Source: Oscillospiraceae bacterium
Lineage (GTDB): Bacteria; Bacillota; Clostridia; Oscillospirales; Ruminococcaceae
Direction of reading: 5' to 3'
DNA length: 64,000 nucleotides
NCBI GenBank assembly: GCA_017436575.1
Contig: JAFSCU010000013.1
Coordinates: 1-64,000 of the forward strand
In this document: positions 42,962 through 51,536 of the stretch, one piece after another
Layout: each line of letters begins with the position of its first letter
Numbering within the stretch: position 1 is the stretch's first letter
Notes under the pieces: generated by a model
Told to the model about the DNA's origin: nothing
Seen by the model: only the letters and a program-made list of their open reading frames with translations
The model's database searches: none
Translations under genes and position numbers: made by a program

Positions 42962-44146
42962 ATGAAACAGCTTATTATGTGTTACCTGGGCGAAATGGCT
43001 CTGAAAGGCCTGAACAAATCCACATTCGAAGCCCAGCTGATGAAAACAATCAGAAACAGACTTAAAAATCTGGGTCAGTTCAAAATTTACAAAGCACAGT
43101 CTACATTCTATATTGAACCGGAAGATGAATACAGCGATGTAGATGCGGCTTTTGAAAAAGTTAAAAAGATTTTCGGTATTGCCGCAGTTTCCAAGGCTGT
43201 AGTAACTGAAAAAGATTTTGATAAAATAGCAGAAATTGCACCGGTTTATCTGGAAGATGCACTGAAAAATGCCAGAACTTTTAAAGTTACAGCAAAACGC
43301 AGTGACAAATCTTTCCCTATGGGCTCACTGGAAATTTCCCGTGAAGTTGGTGCCGCAATTCTGCGCAAATTCCACCACCTGAAAGTTGATGTTCATAACC
43401 CACAGGTTACAGTTATGGTGGAAATCCGTGACTTCGGTGCATACATTCACGAAGCAAAACAGCCGGGGGCCGGCGGTATGCCTGTTTCCACATCCGGAAA
43501 AGGTGCACTTATGCTTTCCGGCGGTATTGACAGCCCTGTTGCCGCATATATGATGGCAAAACGCGGCATGTCTATTATGTCTGTTCACTTTGCATCACCA
43601 CCTTATACAAGCGAAAGAGCAAGATATAAAGTAATCACACTGGCTGAAAAGCTGACAGATTACACAGGCGACATGAACCTGTTTATCGTTCCGTTTACAA
43701 CTGTACAGGAATATATCCGTGACAACGGAGTGCCTGAACTGTTCACAATTCTTATGCGCCGCAGCATGATGAGAATTACAGAAATAATCTCCCGCAAATT
43801 CGGCGCCAGCGCAATTATTACAGGTGAAAGTCTGGGTCAGGTAGCCAGCCAGACTATGGCTGCTATCACTGCAACAAATGCCAGCGTTTCAATGCCAATC
43901 TTCCGTCCTGTAATCGGTATGGACAAAACAGAAATCACAGAAATTGCCCGCAAGATTGATACATTTGAAACATCTATCCTGCCTTATGAAGACTGCTGTA
44001 CAATCTTTACACCACCTCATCCAAAAACAAAACCAAGTCTGGAAGAAGTGGTTTCTGCTGAGGCAGCAATGGGATTAGAAAAACTGTATGAACTGGAACA
44101 GCAGGCAGCAGATGAAGCAGAAAAACTGCGTATCAACGTACAGTAA
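42962..44146 (+). CDS. thiI: tRNA 4-thiouridine synthetase
   Basis: A 394-residue enzyme with an N-terminal ferredoxin-like and THUMP region (about 1-165) and a C-terminal PP-loop ATPase (SGGIDSPVAAYMMAKRG at about 187-203, then ITGESLGQVASQTMAAI). It adenylates U8 of tRNA and inserts sulfur. There is no rhodanese domain, as in other Firmicutes, so it depends on the adjacent cysteine desulfurase. CCTIFTPPHPKTKP at the end is conserved in the family. The ATG begins 1 base after the nifS stop. Confidence 0.93.
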   Translation: MKQLIMCYLGEMALKGLNKSTFEAQLMKTIRNRLKNLGQFKIYKAQSTFYIEPEDEYSDVDAAFEKVKKIFGIAAVSKAVVTEKDFDKIAEIAPVYLEDALKNARTFKVTAKRSDKSFPMGSLEISREVGAAILRKFHHLKVDVHNPQVTVMVEIRDFGAYIHEAKQPGAGGMPVSTSGKGALMLSGGIDSPVAAYMMAKRGMSIMSVHFASPPYTSERARYKVITLAEKLTDYTGDMNLFIVPFTTVQEYIRDNGVPELFTILMRRSMMRITEIISRKFGASAIITGESLGQVASQTMAAITATNASVSMPIFRPVIGMDKTEITEIARKIDTFETSILPYEDCCTIFTPPHPKTKPSLEEVVSAEAAMGLEKLYELEQQAADEAEKLRINVQ

Positions 44147-44240
44147 TCGGTAATTAGTTTTTATTCTGCAGATGGGCGGTATTTTCATTGCCCCCTGAAT
44201 TATATACTTTCAATCCAATCTGATAAGAGAGGTGAAAACT

Positions 44241-47200
44241 TTGATAGCAGAAATTATTTGTGTGGGAACAGAACTGCTGCTTGGTGATATTGTCAACACC
44301 AATGCCCAGTTTATTGCCCAGCAGTTGTCCTCAATGGGCATTTCTGTTTATAACCAGCAGGTGGTAGGGGATAACCCTGACCGTTTGCGACAGGCGGCCC
44401 AGCTGGCAAAAGACCGCAGTGATATTGTTATCTACACAGGCGGCCTGGGTCCAACTGATGATGACCTGACAAAACAGACAGTGGCGTCAGTTTACAGCGA
44501 CAGTCTGGAATTCAATCAGAAAATATGTGATGATATACAGGATTACTTTACCCGTATGGGTCGAACCATGACCGAAAACAACAAAAAACAGGCTTTTGTG
44601 CCTGTAAAAGGTCACTGGCTGGAAAATAATTACGGTACAGCACCCGGTATAGTATTTGTAGACGGTGAAAAAATGGCAGTGCTTATGCCTGGTGTTCCGC
44701 GAGAAATGAAACCGATGATGGAAAATCAGGTTATGCCTCTGCTGGCAAAACTGGTTAACGGTGTTATTGTATCCCGCTATATCAAAACAATAGGTGTGGG
44801 AGAATCTGCACTGGAAGAAAAGGTTAAAATCCTTTTGGATAACGATAACCCTACAGCTGCCCTTTATGCAAAAGAGGGCGAAGTAACCATACGTCTTACT
44901 GCCCATGCTGAAAACAGACAGCAGGCAGAAGATATGCTGGATAAACTGTATGATAAACTGGACAGCCTTATTCATAACCATATTTATGGCGTAAATGTGG
45001 ATAATATAGAAACTGTACTGGTAAACAAACTTATAGCAGATAAAAAGACTGTTGCCACTGCAGAAAGCTGCACAGGTGGCGGACTGTCTGCGCGTATTAC
45101 ATCTGTGCCTGGGGCATCTTCTGTTTTCTCATTGGGTGTGTGCACCTATTCAGATGAACAGAAAAACAAGGTTCTGGGCGTACACCATGAAGATCTGGAA
45201 ATTTACACAGCGGTTTCTTCACCGGTGGTATGCCAGATGGCCCAGGGCATTCGCGCACGCAGCGGGGCAGACTATGCCATAGCCACCACAGGCTATGCAG
45301 GTCCTGGCGGCGGTACTCCGCAGGAACCTGTAGGTACTGTTTATATTGCTGTTGCCACAGAGGAAAAAACCTTTGTGAAAAAATGCAGTTTTGCAGGGGA
45401 CAGAGCAAGGATAACACATCTGGCCTGTCAGAATGCACTGGATTTGTTGCGCTGTGTTATGTATGATCTGCCTTGCGAAGGGGTGCGAATTATTGACCCT
45501 ACACCGGAAGACGAGGAAGAATTGGAAGAAAAGCCAAAGAAAAAAGGTGGTTGTCTTAAAGTCTTCTTTACAGCATTTCTTCTTGTGCTGCTTTCCATAG
45601 GCATTGCTGCAGGTTATTTCTGGTTTAAATATGACGGCAATTTTGTATTGCCACAGGTTGACTTGCCGGCTATCACACAGACAGTTATTGACAAAGTCAC
45701 AGATATAATAAACAATTTTACAAACAAAGAACCTGCGGATATTTCCGCACTGCTGACTGAAAGGCAGTCACAGGATTTTTTTCAATCAGGTTTTGAGAAA
45801 CAGACTTTAAAACAGGTAGCCCGCCTTCGTTCTCAGAACCCAAATCTTGAAGGCTGGCTCACTTTCAAAAATTCAGCATTGGAATACCCTGTATACAAAG
45901 ATAAGGACAGCCTGCAGGAAAATATGGCTGTTCACTATCTGCCCAAAGGGTATATACCCGAATATACATATATTTCCGGCTTTAACGGAGAAAATTTTAT
46001 CACCCTGACTGACCTTGAACAGGTACGACAGAATTCATCTTTTTTACTCTTTGATGGCGAAAACTACAATGCCTGGCAGATTTTTGCTGTGGGTACTTTT
46101 TCAGCTGATGATATAGCTTATCTTACAAACCTGCAGGACAAGCAGGAATATATTGTGCAGGTGCGTGCGCGCAGTCTGTATGATGTAGACATAGTGGTAA
46201 AAGAAACAGACAGTATGATTGTGCTGGTACAGTATCTGGATGATGGCAGATATATTCTTGCTTTCTCCAAACCTGCCACAGCCAATGTTTATCCAAGTGT
46301 TGATACCAAAACACTTACACTATATGCCGACTGGTTTATGAACGATATGGGATTGAATGGGGATGGATATACAGATGCTATCCTCTATGCTCAGGAAGTA
46401 TTTGACCGTGACAACTGGAACAGCCTTTCTCTGGATGAAATGCTGGCTACATCACATATTTCTGCTGTGGCTATCACCAGTGATATGTTTAACTCCAGCT
46501 CGAAAATCACCTCAAGTTCCAAAATCACATCAGGTTCGCAGAACAGTTCAGTTTCTAAACCTGCTTCAAGTTCAAAAGGCCAGCCATCTTCTTCAAAAGC
46601 CAGCCGGTCATCAGTGCCTTCATCTGCACCGGTGTCTTCCGCTGTTTCGTCACAGCAGGCTTCACAGGCGGTTTCTTCATTGCCGCAATCATCTGCGGTG
46701 GTTTCACAGGTGCAGTCACAGACACAGCCAACGCCAACATCTACTCCTGCCCCAACACCTGAACCAACCCCGGAAATTGCACCTACACCTACTCCGTCAG
46801 TGCCACAGTCCAAGGAAGAAATACTTACAGTGACTATGAACGGACAGGTGGTTTCAGGCCCTGCTTCACAGATACTCAGCCAGATTGTTGCTATAGAAAT
46901 GACATCTTCCTGGAATCCGGAAGCTCTGAAAGCCCAGGCAATTGCCACCCATACCTATCTGGAATATCAGTATAACAATGGTGTTTCAGCACCTGCGGTT
47001 TCAGGGCGCACCAGCCCAAGCCGGGCTGTTGTGAATGCAGTAAGTCAGGTATCTGACCTTGTTATGACTGTAGGTGGCAGACCGGTTTATACACCTTATT
47101 TTGCTTCCTGCGCCGGCTCTACAAACTCTGCTGCCCATACCTGGGGCACAGCACACTCACATTTACAGGCGGTGCCAAGTAAATATGACCATCTGTCATC

Positions 47201-47642
47201 CGGTTATGAAAAGGTTTATACTATTTCTGCTGAAACAATGAAATCCATTCTTGATGCCAGAATCGGTACAGACCTTGATATAGAAAAAGCCGGTGAATGG
47301 TTTGCAATTACCAGCTATACTGATGGTGGATATGTGCGCCACATGAATATTGACGGTGTAACCACTTATGTTTCACAGTCAGGCAATACCAGAAATATTA
47401 CAGGCAACTGGTTTGCCACAGATATTCTGGCGGATGCAGGCTATGCACTGCGCAGTCACGCATTTACTATCAGTTATGCAGACGGCAATTTTACCATTGT
47501 AACAAAAGGCTATGGCCATGGTGTTGGTATGAGCCAGTGGGGGGCACAGCTTTATGCACAGAACGAAGGCTGGTCCTACTCACAGATACTTACCCATTAC
47601 TACACGGGCGTATCAATACAGAAGTGTAGCAAACGGAAATAA
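44241..47642 (+). CDS. CinA fused to a membrane helix, a sortase-B-like domain and a SpoIID domain
   Basis: One open frame of about 1133 residues. Residues 1-170: CinA molybdopterin-binding-like domain (EIICVGTELLLGDIVNTNAQ, YTGGLGPTDDDLTK). About 255-410: PncC-type NMN amidohydrolase domain (TVATAESCTGGGLSARIT, TTGYAGPGGGTPQEPVG). About 434-462: one membrane helix after a KPKKKGG basic stretch. About 525-680: sortase-B-like (SQNPNLEGWLTFKNSALEYP) lacking catalytic His and Cys. About 750-853: Ser/Thr/Pro linker. About 860-1130: SpoIID/LytB transglycosylase domain (IEMTSSWNPEALKAQAIATH, YGHGVGMSQWGAQLYA). Topology implies a cytosolic CinA half and an external wall-cleaving half. I choose TTG at 44241, eight bases after AGAGG; GTG at 44232 overlaps that site. 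Confidence 0.88.
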   Translation: MIAEIICVGTELLLGDIVNTNAQFIAQQLSSMGISVYNQQVVGDNPDRLRQAAQLAKDRSDIVIYTGGLGPTDDDLTKQTVASVYSDSLEFNQKICDDIQDYFTRMGRTMTENNKKQAFVPVKGHWLENNYGTAPGIVFVDGEKMAVLMPGVPREMKPMMENQVMPLLAKLVNGVIVSRYIKTIGVGESALEEKVKILLDNDNPTAALYAKEGEVTIRLTAHAENRQQAEDMLDKLYDKLDSLIHNHIYGVNVDNIETVLVNKLIADKKTVATAESCTGGGLSARITSVPGASSVFSLGVCTYSDEQKNKVLGVHHEDLEIYTAVSSPVVCQMAQGIRARSGADYAIATTGYAGPGGGTPQEPVGTVYIAVATEEKTFVKKCSFAGDRARITHLACQNALDLLRCVMYDLPCEGVRIIDPTPEDEEELEEKPKKKGGCLKVFFTAFLLVLLSIGIAAGYFWFKYDGNFVLPQVDLPAITQTVIDKVTDIINNFTNKEPADISALLTERQSQDFFQSGFEKQTLKQVARLRSQNPNLEGWLTFKNSALEYPVYKDKDSLQENMAVHYLPKGYIPEYTYISGFNGENFITLTDLEQVRQNSSFLLFDGENYNAWQIFAVGTFSADDIAYLTNLQDKQEYIVQVRARSLYDVDIVVKETDSMIVLVQYLDDGRYILAFSKPATANVYPSVDTKTLTLYADWFMNDMGLNGDGYTDAILYAQEVFDRDNWNSLSLDEMLATSHISAVAITSDMFNSSSKITSSSKITSGSQNSSVSKPASSSKGQPSSSKASRSSVPSSAPVSSAVSSQQASQAVSSLPQSSAVVSQVQSQTQPTPTSTPAPTPEPTPEIAPTPTPSVPQSKEEILTVTMNGQVVSGPASQILSQIVAIEMTSSWNPEALKAQAIATHTYLEYQYNNGVSAPAVSGRTSPSRAVVNAVSQVSDLVMTVGGRPVYTPYFASCAGSTNSAAHTWGTAHSHLQAVPSKYDHLSSGYEKVYTISAETMKSILDARIGTDLDIEKAGEWFAITSYTDGGYVRHMNIDGVTTYVSQSGNTRNITGNWFATDILADAGYALRSHAFTISYADGNFTIVTKGYGHGVGMSQWGAQLYAQNEGWSYSQILTHYYTGVSIQKCSKRK

Positions 47643-47661
47643 TTTTTTAAGGAAATGATAT

Positions 47662-48699
47662 ATGAATTATATAGATTTGCGTTCAGACAGCGTTACACAG
47701 CCTACACAGGAAATGCGTGACGCCATGTACACTGCACCGGTAGGGGATGATGTATACGGTGATGACCCTACTGTAAAAAATCTGGAACAGCTTTGCGCCC
47801 GCAAAGTGGGCAAAGAGGCAGGCCTTTTTGTGGCATCAGGCACAATGGGTAACCAGCTGGCAGTTATGACACATACAGCCAGAGGTGATGAAATCATCAT
47901 ATCTTCCGGCAGCCATATTGTTGTTCACGAAGTTGGTGCTGCAGCTGTGCTGGCAGGTGTAATGCTGCGTGTGGTGGAATGTAAAGACGATATTCTCACA
48001 CCGGAAATCATCGAAAGAACAGTGCGCCCATCCGATAGTGGCTTTATGGCACATACCAGCCTGGTTTGTATGGAAAATGCCCTTACAAACGGCAAAGTGA
48101 TGAGTCTGGAACAGATGAAAGCAGTGTACGATACATCCAAAAAACACAATCTGCCTGTTCATCTGGACGGTGCCAGACTGTTCAATGCATCTGTTGCATT
48201 GGGCGTTGATGCAAAAGAACTTACCCAGTATTGTGACAGTGTAATGGTTTGTCTTTCAAAAGGCTTGTGTGCCCCTGTAGGCAGTGTGCTTTGCGGCAGC
48301 AAAGAGTTTATAGAAAAAGCACGCCGTAACCGCCAGCTTTTAGGGGGCGGTATGCGCCAGGCAGGCTTTGTGGCTGCCTGTGGTATCATTGCACTGGAAA
48401 AAATGGTGGATCGCCTGCGGGATGACCACGACAATGCAAAATATATGGCACAGCGCCTGAATAAAATAAAAGGTGTAAATGTGCTGATGGACAATGTGGA
48501 TGTGAATATGGTTTTCTTCAAACTAGATAAACCAAAAGAATTTATCCATGCACTGCCGGGCAAAATGCTGGAACACGGCATTAAAATGGCAGGTGAAGAA
48601 GGTGGACTTCTCCGCTTTATAACCAACAATGATGTTTCCCGCGCTGATGTAATCAGGGTATGCGATGTGTTTGAAACAATTTTAAAAGAGGATAAATAA
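47662..48699 (+). CDS. ltaE: Low-specificity L-threonine aldolase
   Basis: A 345-residue PLP enzyme that splits L-threonine or allo-threonine to glycine and acetaldehyde. The family opening [49 protein letters not shown], the internal [18 protein letters not shown] and the Schiff-base Lys region [18 protein letters not shown] are all present. AAGGAAATG ribosome site; it starts 19 bases after the CinA fusion gene and is probably co-transcribed. A terminator follows. Confidence 0.93.
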   Translation: MNYIDLRSDSVTQPTQEMRDAMYTAPVGDDVYGDDPTVKNLEQLCARKVGKEAGLFVASGTMGNQLAVMTHTARGDEIIISSGSHIVVHEVGAAAVLAGVMLRVVECKDDILTPEIIERTVRPSDSGFMAHTSLVCMENALTNGKVMSLEQMKAVYDTSKKHNLPVHLDGARLFNASVALGVDAKELTQYCDSVMVCLSKGLCAPVGSVLCGSKEFIEKARRNRQLLGGGMRQAGFVAACGIIALEKMVDRLRDDHDNAKYMAQRLNKIKGVNVLMDNVDVNMVFFKLDKPKEFIHALPGKMLEHGIKMAGEEGGLLRFITNNDVSRADVIRVCDVFETILKEDK

Positions 48700-48702
48700 A
48701 AT

Positions 48703-48731
48703 AAAGTCGGGTGAAAACCCGACTTTTATTT
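48703..48731. terminator. Bidirectional terminator
   Basis: AAAGTCGGGT (48703-48712), GAAA loop, ACCCGACTTT (48717-48726). It lies between convergent ltaE and the toroid lipoprotein gene. Confidence 0.92.
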
Positions 48732-48738
48732 TGCTTGA

Positions 48739-49959
48739 TTATTCTTTTGTTTCTTCGGCAGATTCTTCAGCTTTTACAGCTTCCTGTGCTGCGGCAGCTT
48801 CTGCTGCTCTTTTTGCTGCTATCTGTTCATCTGTCATTTTTCTCTGTTTTGCTTCGTCAAATACGCCTTCTTTTCTCCATTTGGCGATTCTGAATTTGGC
48901 TCTGATAAGCAATACCAGCATAAACATACCTATAAAGAACATTGCGCCAATCATTAATCTTACATACCGCATCCACTGTGGACTGAGCTGATTGTGTGTG
49001 CCGCCCAGTACATCACGCATGTCGTACAGAGATGACATACCATTTTCAAAACGGTACTGGCTGGCCAGTGCCAGCAGTGCCCAGGCTGCGTCAGTTTCGT
49101 TGCCTTTTTTTGCTTCTTTATCAAATGAGAACGAACCGTCATCACGGGCATAAGCCATAATATAGCTGATAAGGTCTTTGCCTTCCACATCAGTTGCATC
49201 TATACCTGCAGTGTTCAGTGCGATAACAGTTTTTACGATATCAACAGGCTTGTTGTTTTCGCTGATGTTTGCAATCAGATATTCAACACCGCTGTTTGCA
49301 GCCTGTTCTACATCGCCTTTTTCTTCTGTAAGAATCAGACCGGTAACAGCTGATGCTGTTACTTCAATTTCAGATACTTCTCCCATATTTGCATAGCTGA
49401 AAGAACCATCTGCTTTCTGCAGTTCCATTGTGAAGTCAATCAGGTCCTGTCTTTTCAGGTCACCGCGTTCTACCTGTTCGTACTTACCACATTCCAGTGC
49501 TGTCAGTGCGTCCACTTTGTTCAGATATCCGCCCATCATTACAACATTGTCAAAGCTGATACCTTCCAGCAGGTCCTGTGAAGATGACCAGTTGGCATAG
49601 ATGCCACAGGTTGTGAAGGCCAGGATTACATCAGGATAACCATCTGCATAAACAATTCGTTTTGAACCATCACCCAGAACTTTACCGTTTGTTTTGATAA
49701 GATGATTCAACCGATTGATGTAGTTGGTGGAATCAACATGCCAATAGTCGATATATGTACTTCTGTTAAGAGCAATAATTGCATTTTCATCACCATATTT
49801 TGGTGGGTCCATTTTTCTTTCCAGATATTTGCCTGTTGCATTGATCTGCTGTACCAGTTCTGTTGGTGTGCCTTCTTCCTTGATGCCGTCAGAAGAACAG
49901 CCTGCTATTGCAAATGCAAGGACCAGCGCCATAGCCAATGCCATAATACGTTTAAACAT
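48739..49959 (-). CDS. Lipoprotein with terpenoid-cyclase-like toroid repeats and a C-terminal membrane helix
   Basis: A 406-residue protein with lipobox IAGC (lipidated Cys21). The outer region shows repeated helical units like those of prenyltransferase/squalene-cyclase alpha-toroids: FTMELQKADGSFSYANMGEV, ASAVTGLILTEE, IMAYARDDGSFSFD and TDAAWALLALASQYR (DGSF and TA/DAA-A-x-L-L repeats). Then a membrane helix (MIGAMFFIGMFMLVLLIRA, about 335-353) and a basic then Ala/Glu-rich cytosolic tail. Start chosen at 49959 after GGAGGCAAAG. Function unknown; toroid lipoproteins can bind cobalamin or other ligands, which is speculation here. Being anchored both by lipid and by a helix is unusual. Confidence 0.78.
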   Translation of the reverse strand: MFKRIMALAMALVLAFAIAGCSSDGIKEEGTPTELVQQINATGKYLERKMDPPKYGDENAIIALNRSTYIDYWHVDSTNYINRLNHLIKTNGKVLGDGSKRIVYADGYPDVILAFTTCGIYANWSSSQDLLEGISFDNVVMMGGYLNKVDALTALECGKYEQVERGDLKRQDLIDFTMELQKADGSFSYANMGEVSEIEVTASAVTGLILTEEKGDVEQAANSGVEYLIANISENNKPVDIVKTVIALNTAGIDATDVEGKDLISYIMAYARDDGSFSFDKEAKKGNETDAAWALLALASQYRFENGMSSLYDMRDVLGGTHNQLSPQWMRYVRLMIGAMFFIGMFMLVLLIRAKFRIAKWRKEGVFDEAKQRKMTDEQIAAKRAAEAAAAQEAVKAEESAEETKE

Positions 49960-50117
49960 TTTTACTTTGCCTCCGAATATTGAGTTACATATCTTATAAT
50001 TTATCAAATAATTGCAATAATGTCAATTTAATATAAAAATTTACTGTTAAATTTCACAGTTTTGTGGTAATATAAATATGTTATAAATATTTTAATTAAT
50101 AATTTAAGGATATAGAT

Positions 50118-51149
50118 ATGGAAATTTTAGCAAAAGACAGATATGAAGAATTTGACCGTTTTTGTGATGCCCACCCTCACGGTGCGTTTCAGCAGTCACC
50201 TCGCTGGGGCTTGGTAAAAACAGAGTGGGATAACGAAGTTGTTGTCAGCAGAAACACAGATGGCGAAATTATTGGCGGTATTTTTGTGCTGATAAGAAAA
50301 ATCGGCATAAAAAGCATGATGTACGCTTGCCGTGGCCCTGTGTGTGACTATACTGATAAAGCAGTTGTGAAAGACCTGATGGATGGTGTAAAACAACTGG
50401 CTAAAAAATATAAGGCATACATTTTTATTATGGACCCGCTGGTTATGGTGGATGACGATGAAACTATTGCTTTTTTCAAAGAATGTGGTCTGAAAATCAA
50501 AGAACACGCACCTTTCTTTGACACAATCCAGCCCCGCTACAACTATATGCTGCGCTATCTGAAAGGTATGGACGAAGATGCCCTTATGAAAGCTATGAAC
50601 AGGGACACCAGATATTATCTGCGTTATCCTGAAAAGAAGGGTGTTGTATGCAAAAACCTGGGTCTTGACGGCCTGGATGATTTCTACAGAATTTACTCCG
50701 AAACAGGCGTAAGACAGAACTTTACAGTGCGTCCAAAGGAATATTTTGTAAAAATGCTTAACGGCCTGGGTGACAACTGTCGCCTGTATATGTGCTATTC
50801 ACCTGAAGGCGAGGCACTGTGTGGCGGTGTGGCTGTACAGTACGCAGGCACCACCAGCCATGTTTATGGCTGCTCAAATGATAAAATGAGAAATCTGCGC
50901 CCAACATATCTGCTGCAGAAATATCTGATGAACTGGGCGTTGGAAGGTGGTTGCCATACTTATGATATGCAGGGTGTGGCACCAAGACCTGAAGACAGTG
51001 AAGCACTGTACAGAATTCTTGATTTCAAATCAAACTTTACTGGCGAAATTGTGGAAACAGCAGGTGAATTTACTATTACTTTCGACAGCCTGTATGCAAA
51101 AGCCATTGACACAGCACTGAAAATCCGTTCAAAAATCAAACACAGATAA
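50118..51149 (+). CDS. FemAB/FmhB-family peptidoglycan aminoacyltransferase
   Basis: A 343-residue FemX-like protein with two GNAT-type subdomains. Typical segments are HPHGAFQQSPRWGLVKTEW, YACRGPVCDYTDKAVVKDL, YLRYPEKKGVVCKN and QKYLMNWALEGGCHTYDMQG with DFKSNFTGEIVETAGEF at the C-terminal end. It adds the first amino acid (Gly, Ala or Ser from aminoacyl-tRNA) of an interpeptide bridge to lipid II on the cytosolic side. AAGGAT precedes the ATG. The coiled-coil arm of tRNA-synthetase-like Fem proteins is absent. Confidence 0.88.
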   Translation: MEILAKDRYEEFDRFCDAHPHGAFQQSPRWGLVKTEWDNEVVVSRNTDGEIIGGIFVLIRKIGIKSMMYACRGPVCDYTDKAVVKDLMDGVKQLAKKYKAYIFIMDPLVMVDDDETIAFFKECGLKIKEHAPFFDTIQPRYNYMLRYLKGMDEDALMKAMNRDTRYYLRYPEKKGVVCKNLGLDGLDDFYRIYSETGVRQNFTVRPKEYFVKMLNGLGDNCRLYMCYSPEGEALCGGVAVQYAGTTSHVYGCSNDKMRNLRPTYLLQKYLMNWALEGGCHTYDMQGVAPRPEDSEALYRILDFKSNFTGEIVETAGEFTITFDSLYAKAIDTALKIRSKIKHR

Positions 51150-51156
51150 TTATAGT

Positions 51157-51185
51157 TTGACAAACTTATTTTCAGGTTGTATAAT
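51157..51185 (+). promoter_or_regulatory. Promoter of the T-box-metG unit
   Basis: TTGACA (51157-51162), 17 bases, TATAAT (51180-51185). Confidence 0.9.
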
Positions 51186-51204
51186 TTAATTTGTAATATC
51201 CCAA

Positions 51205-51475
51205 AAGGCTATGAAGAGAAGAGTAAACAGTTAGATATGTTACAGAGAGCCCCGTTGCTGGGAAAGGGCACAGAAGGAACTGTTGAATATGGTCTCGGAG
51301 CTGCGTACCGAAGTTTTATACCAAGGCTACGACGGTTTCACCCGTTACAGTGACAGGCTATGATAGTAGCCGCAGAGGCTTATGCCGCAAGGTATAGGTG
51401 AATTTAGGGTGGTAACACGAAGTTTTATACTCTCGTCCCTGAAAAGTGATTTTCAGGAACGGGAGTTTTTTATTT
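51205..51475 (+). ncRNA. T-box leader (methionine-specific) of metG
   Basis: The untranslated leader has the T-box core AGGGTGGTAACACG (51406-51419), a stem I start with the GAAGAGTA kink-turn motif near 51213-51223, and a terminator (51429-51473) whose 5' arm competes with the antiterminator. In the specifier region GAATATGG, the ATG at 51289-51291 is the likely specifier codon, matching metG downstream. UGGU in the core pairs with an ACCA tRNA end, as expected for tRNA-Met. Uncharged tRNA-Met would stabilise the antiterminator and allow metG expression. Stem I limits are approximate. Confidence 0.88.
51429..51473 (+). terminator. T-box regulated terminator
   Basis: ACTCTCGTCCCTGAAAA and TTTTCAGGAACGGGAGT form a long stem with a GTGA loop and two mismatches, followed by TTTTTT. 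It is the off-state hairpin of the Met T-box. Confidence 0.9.
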
Positions 51476-51536
51476 CCTGAAAATTCAGCAAAATTCGTTT
51501 ATTAATAAAAATATCAAAACAGGAAAGGAAAAAGTT

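Noticed and set aside
46357..46948. Open frames on both strands over the Ser/Pro linker of the CinA fusion
   Set aside because: They arise from low-complexity repeats of the linker read in other frames; residues are His/Leu- or Glu/Asp/Thr-biased and no start signals are present.
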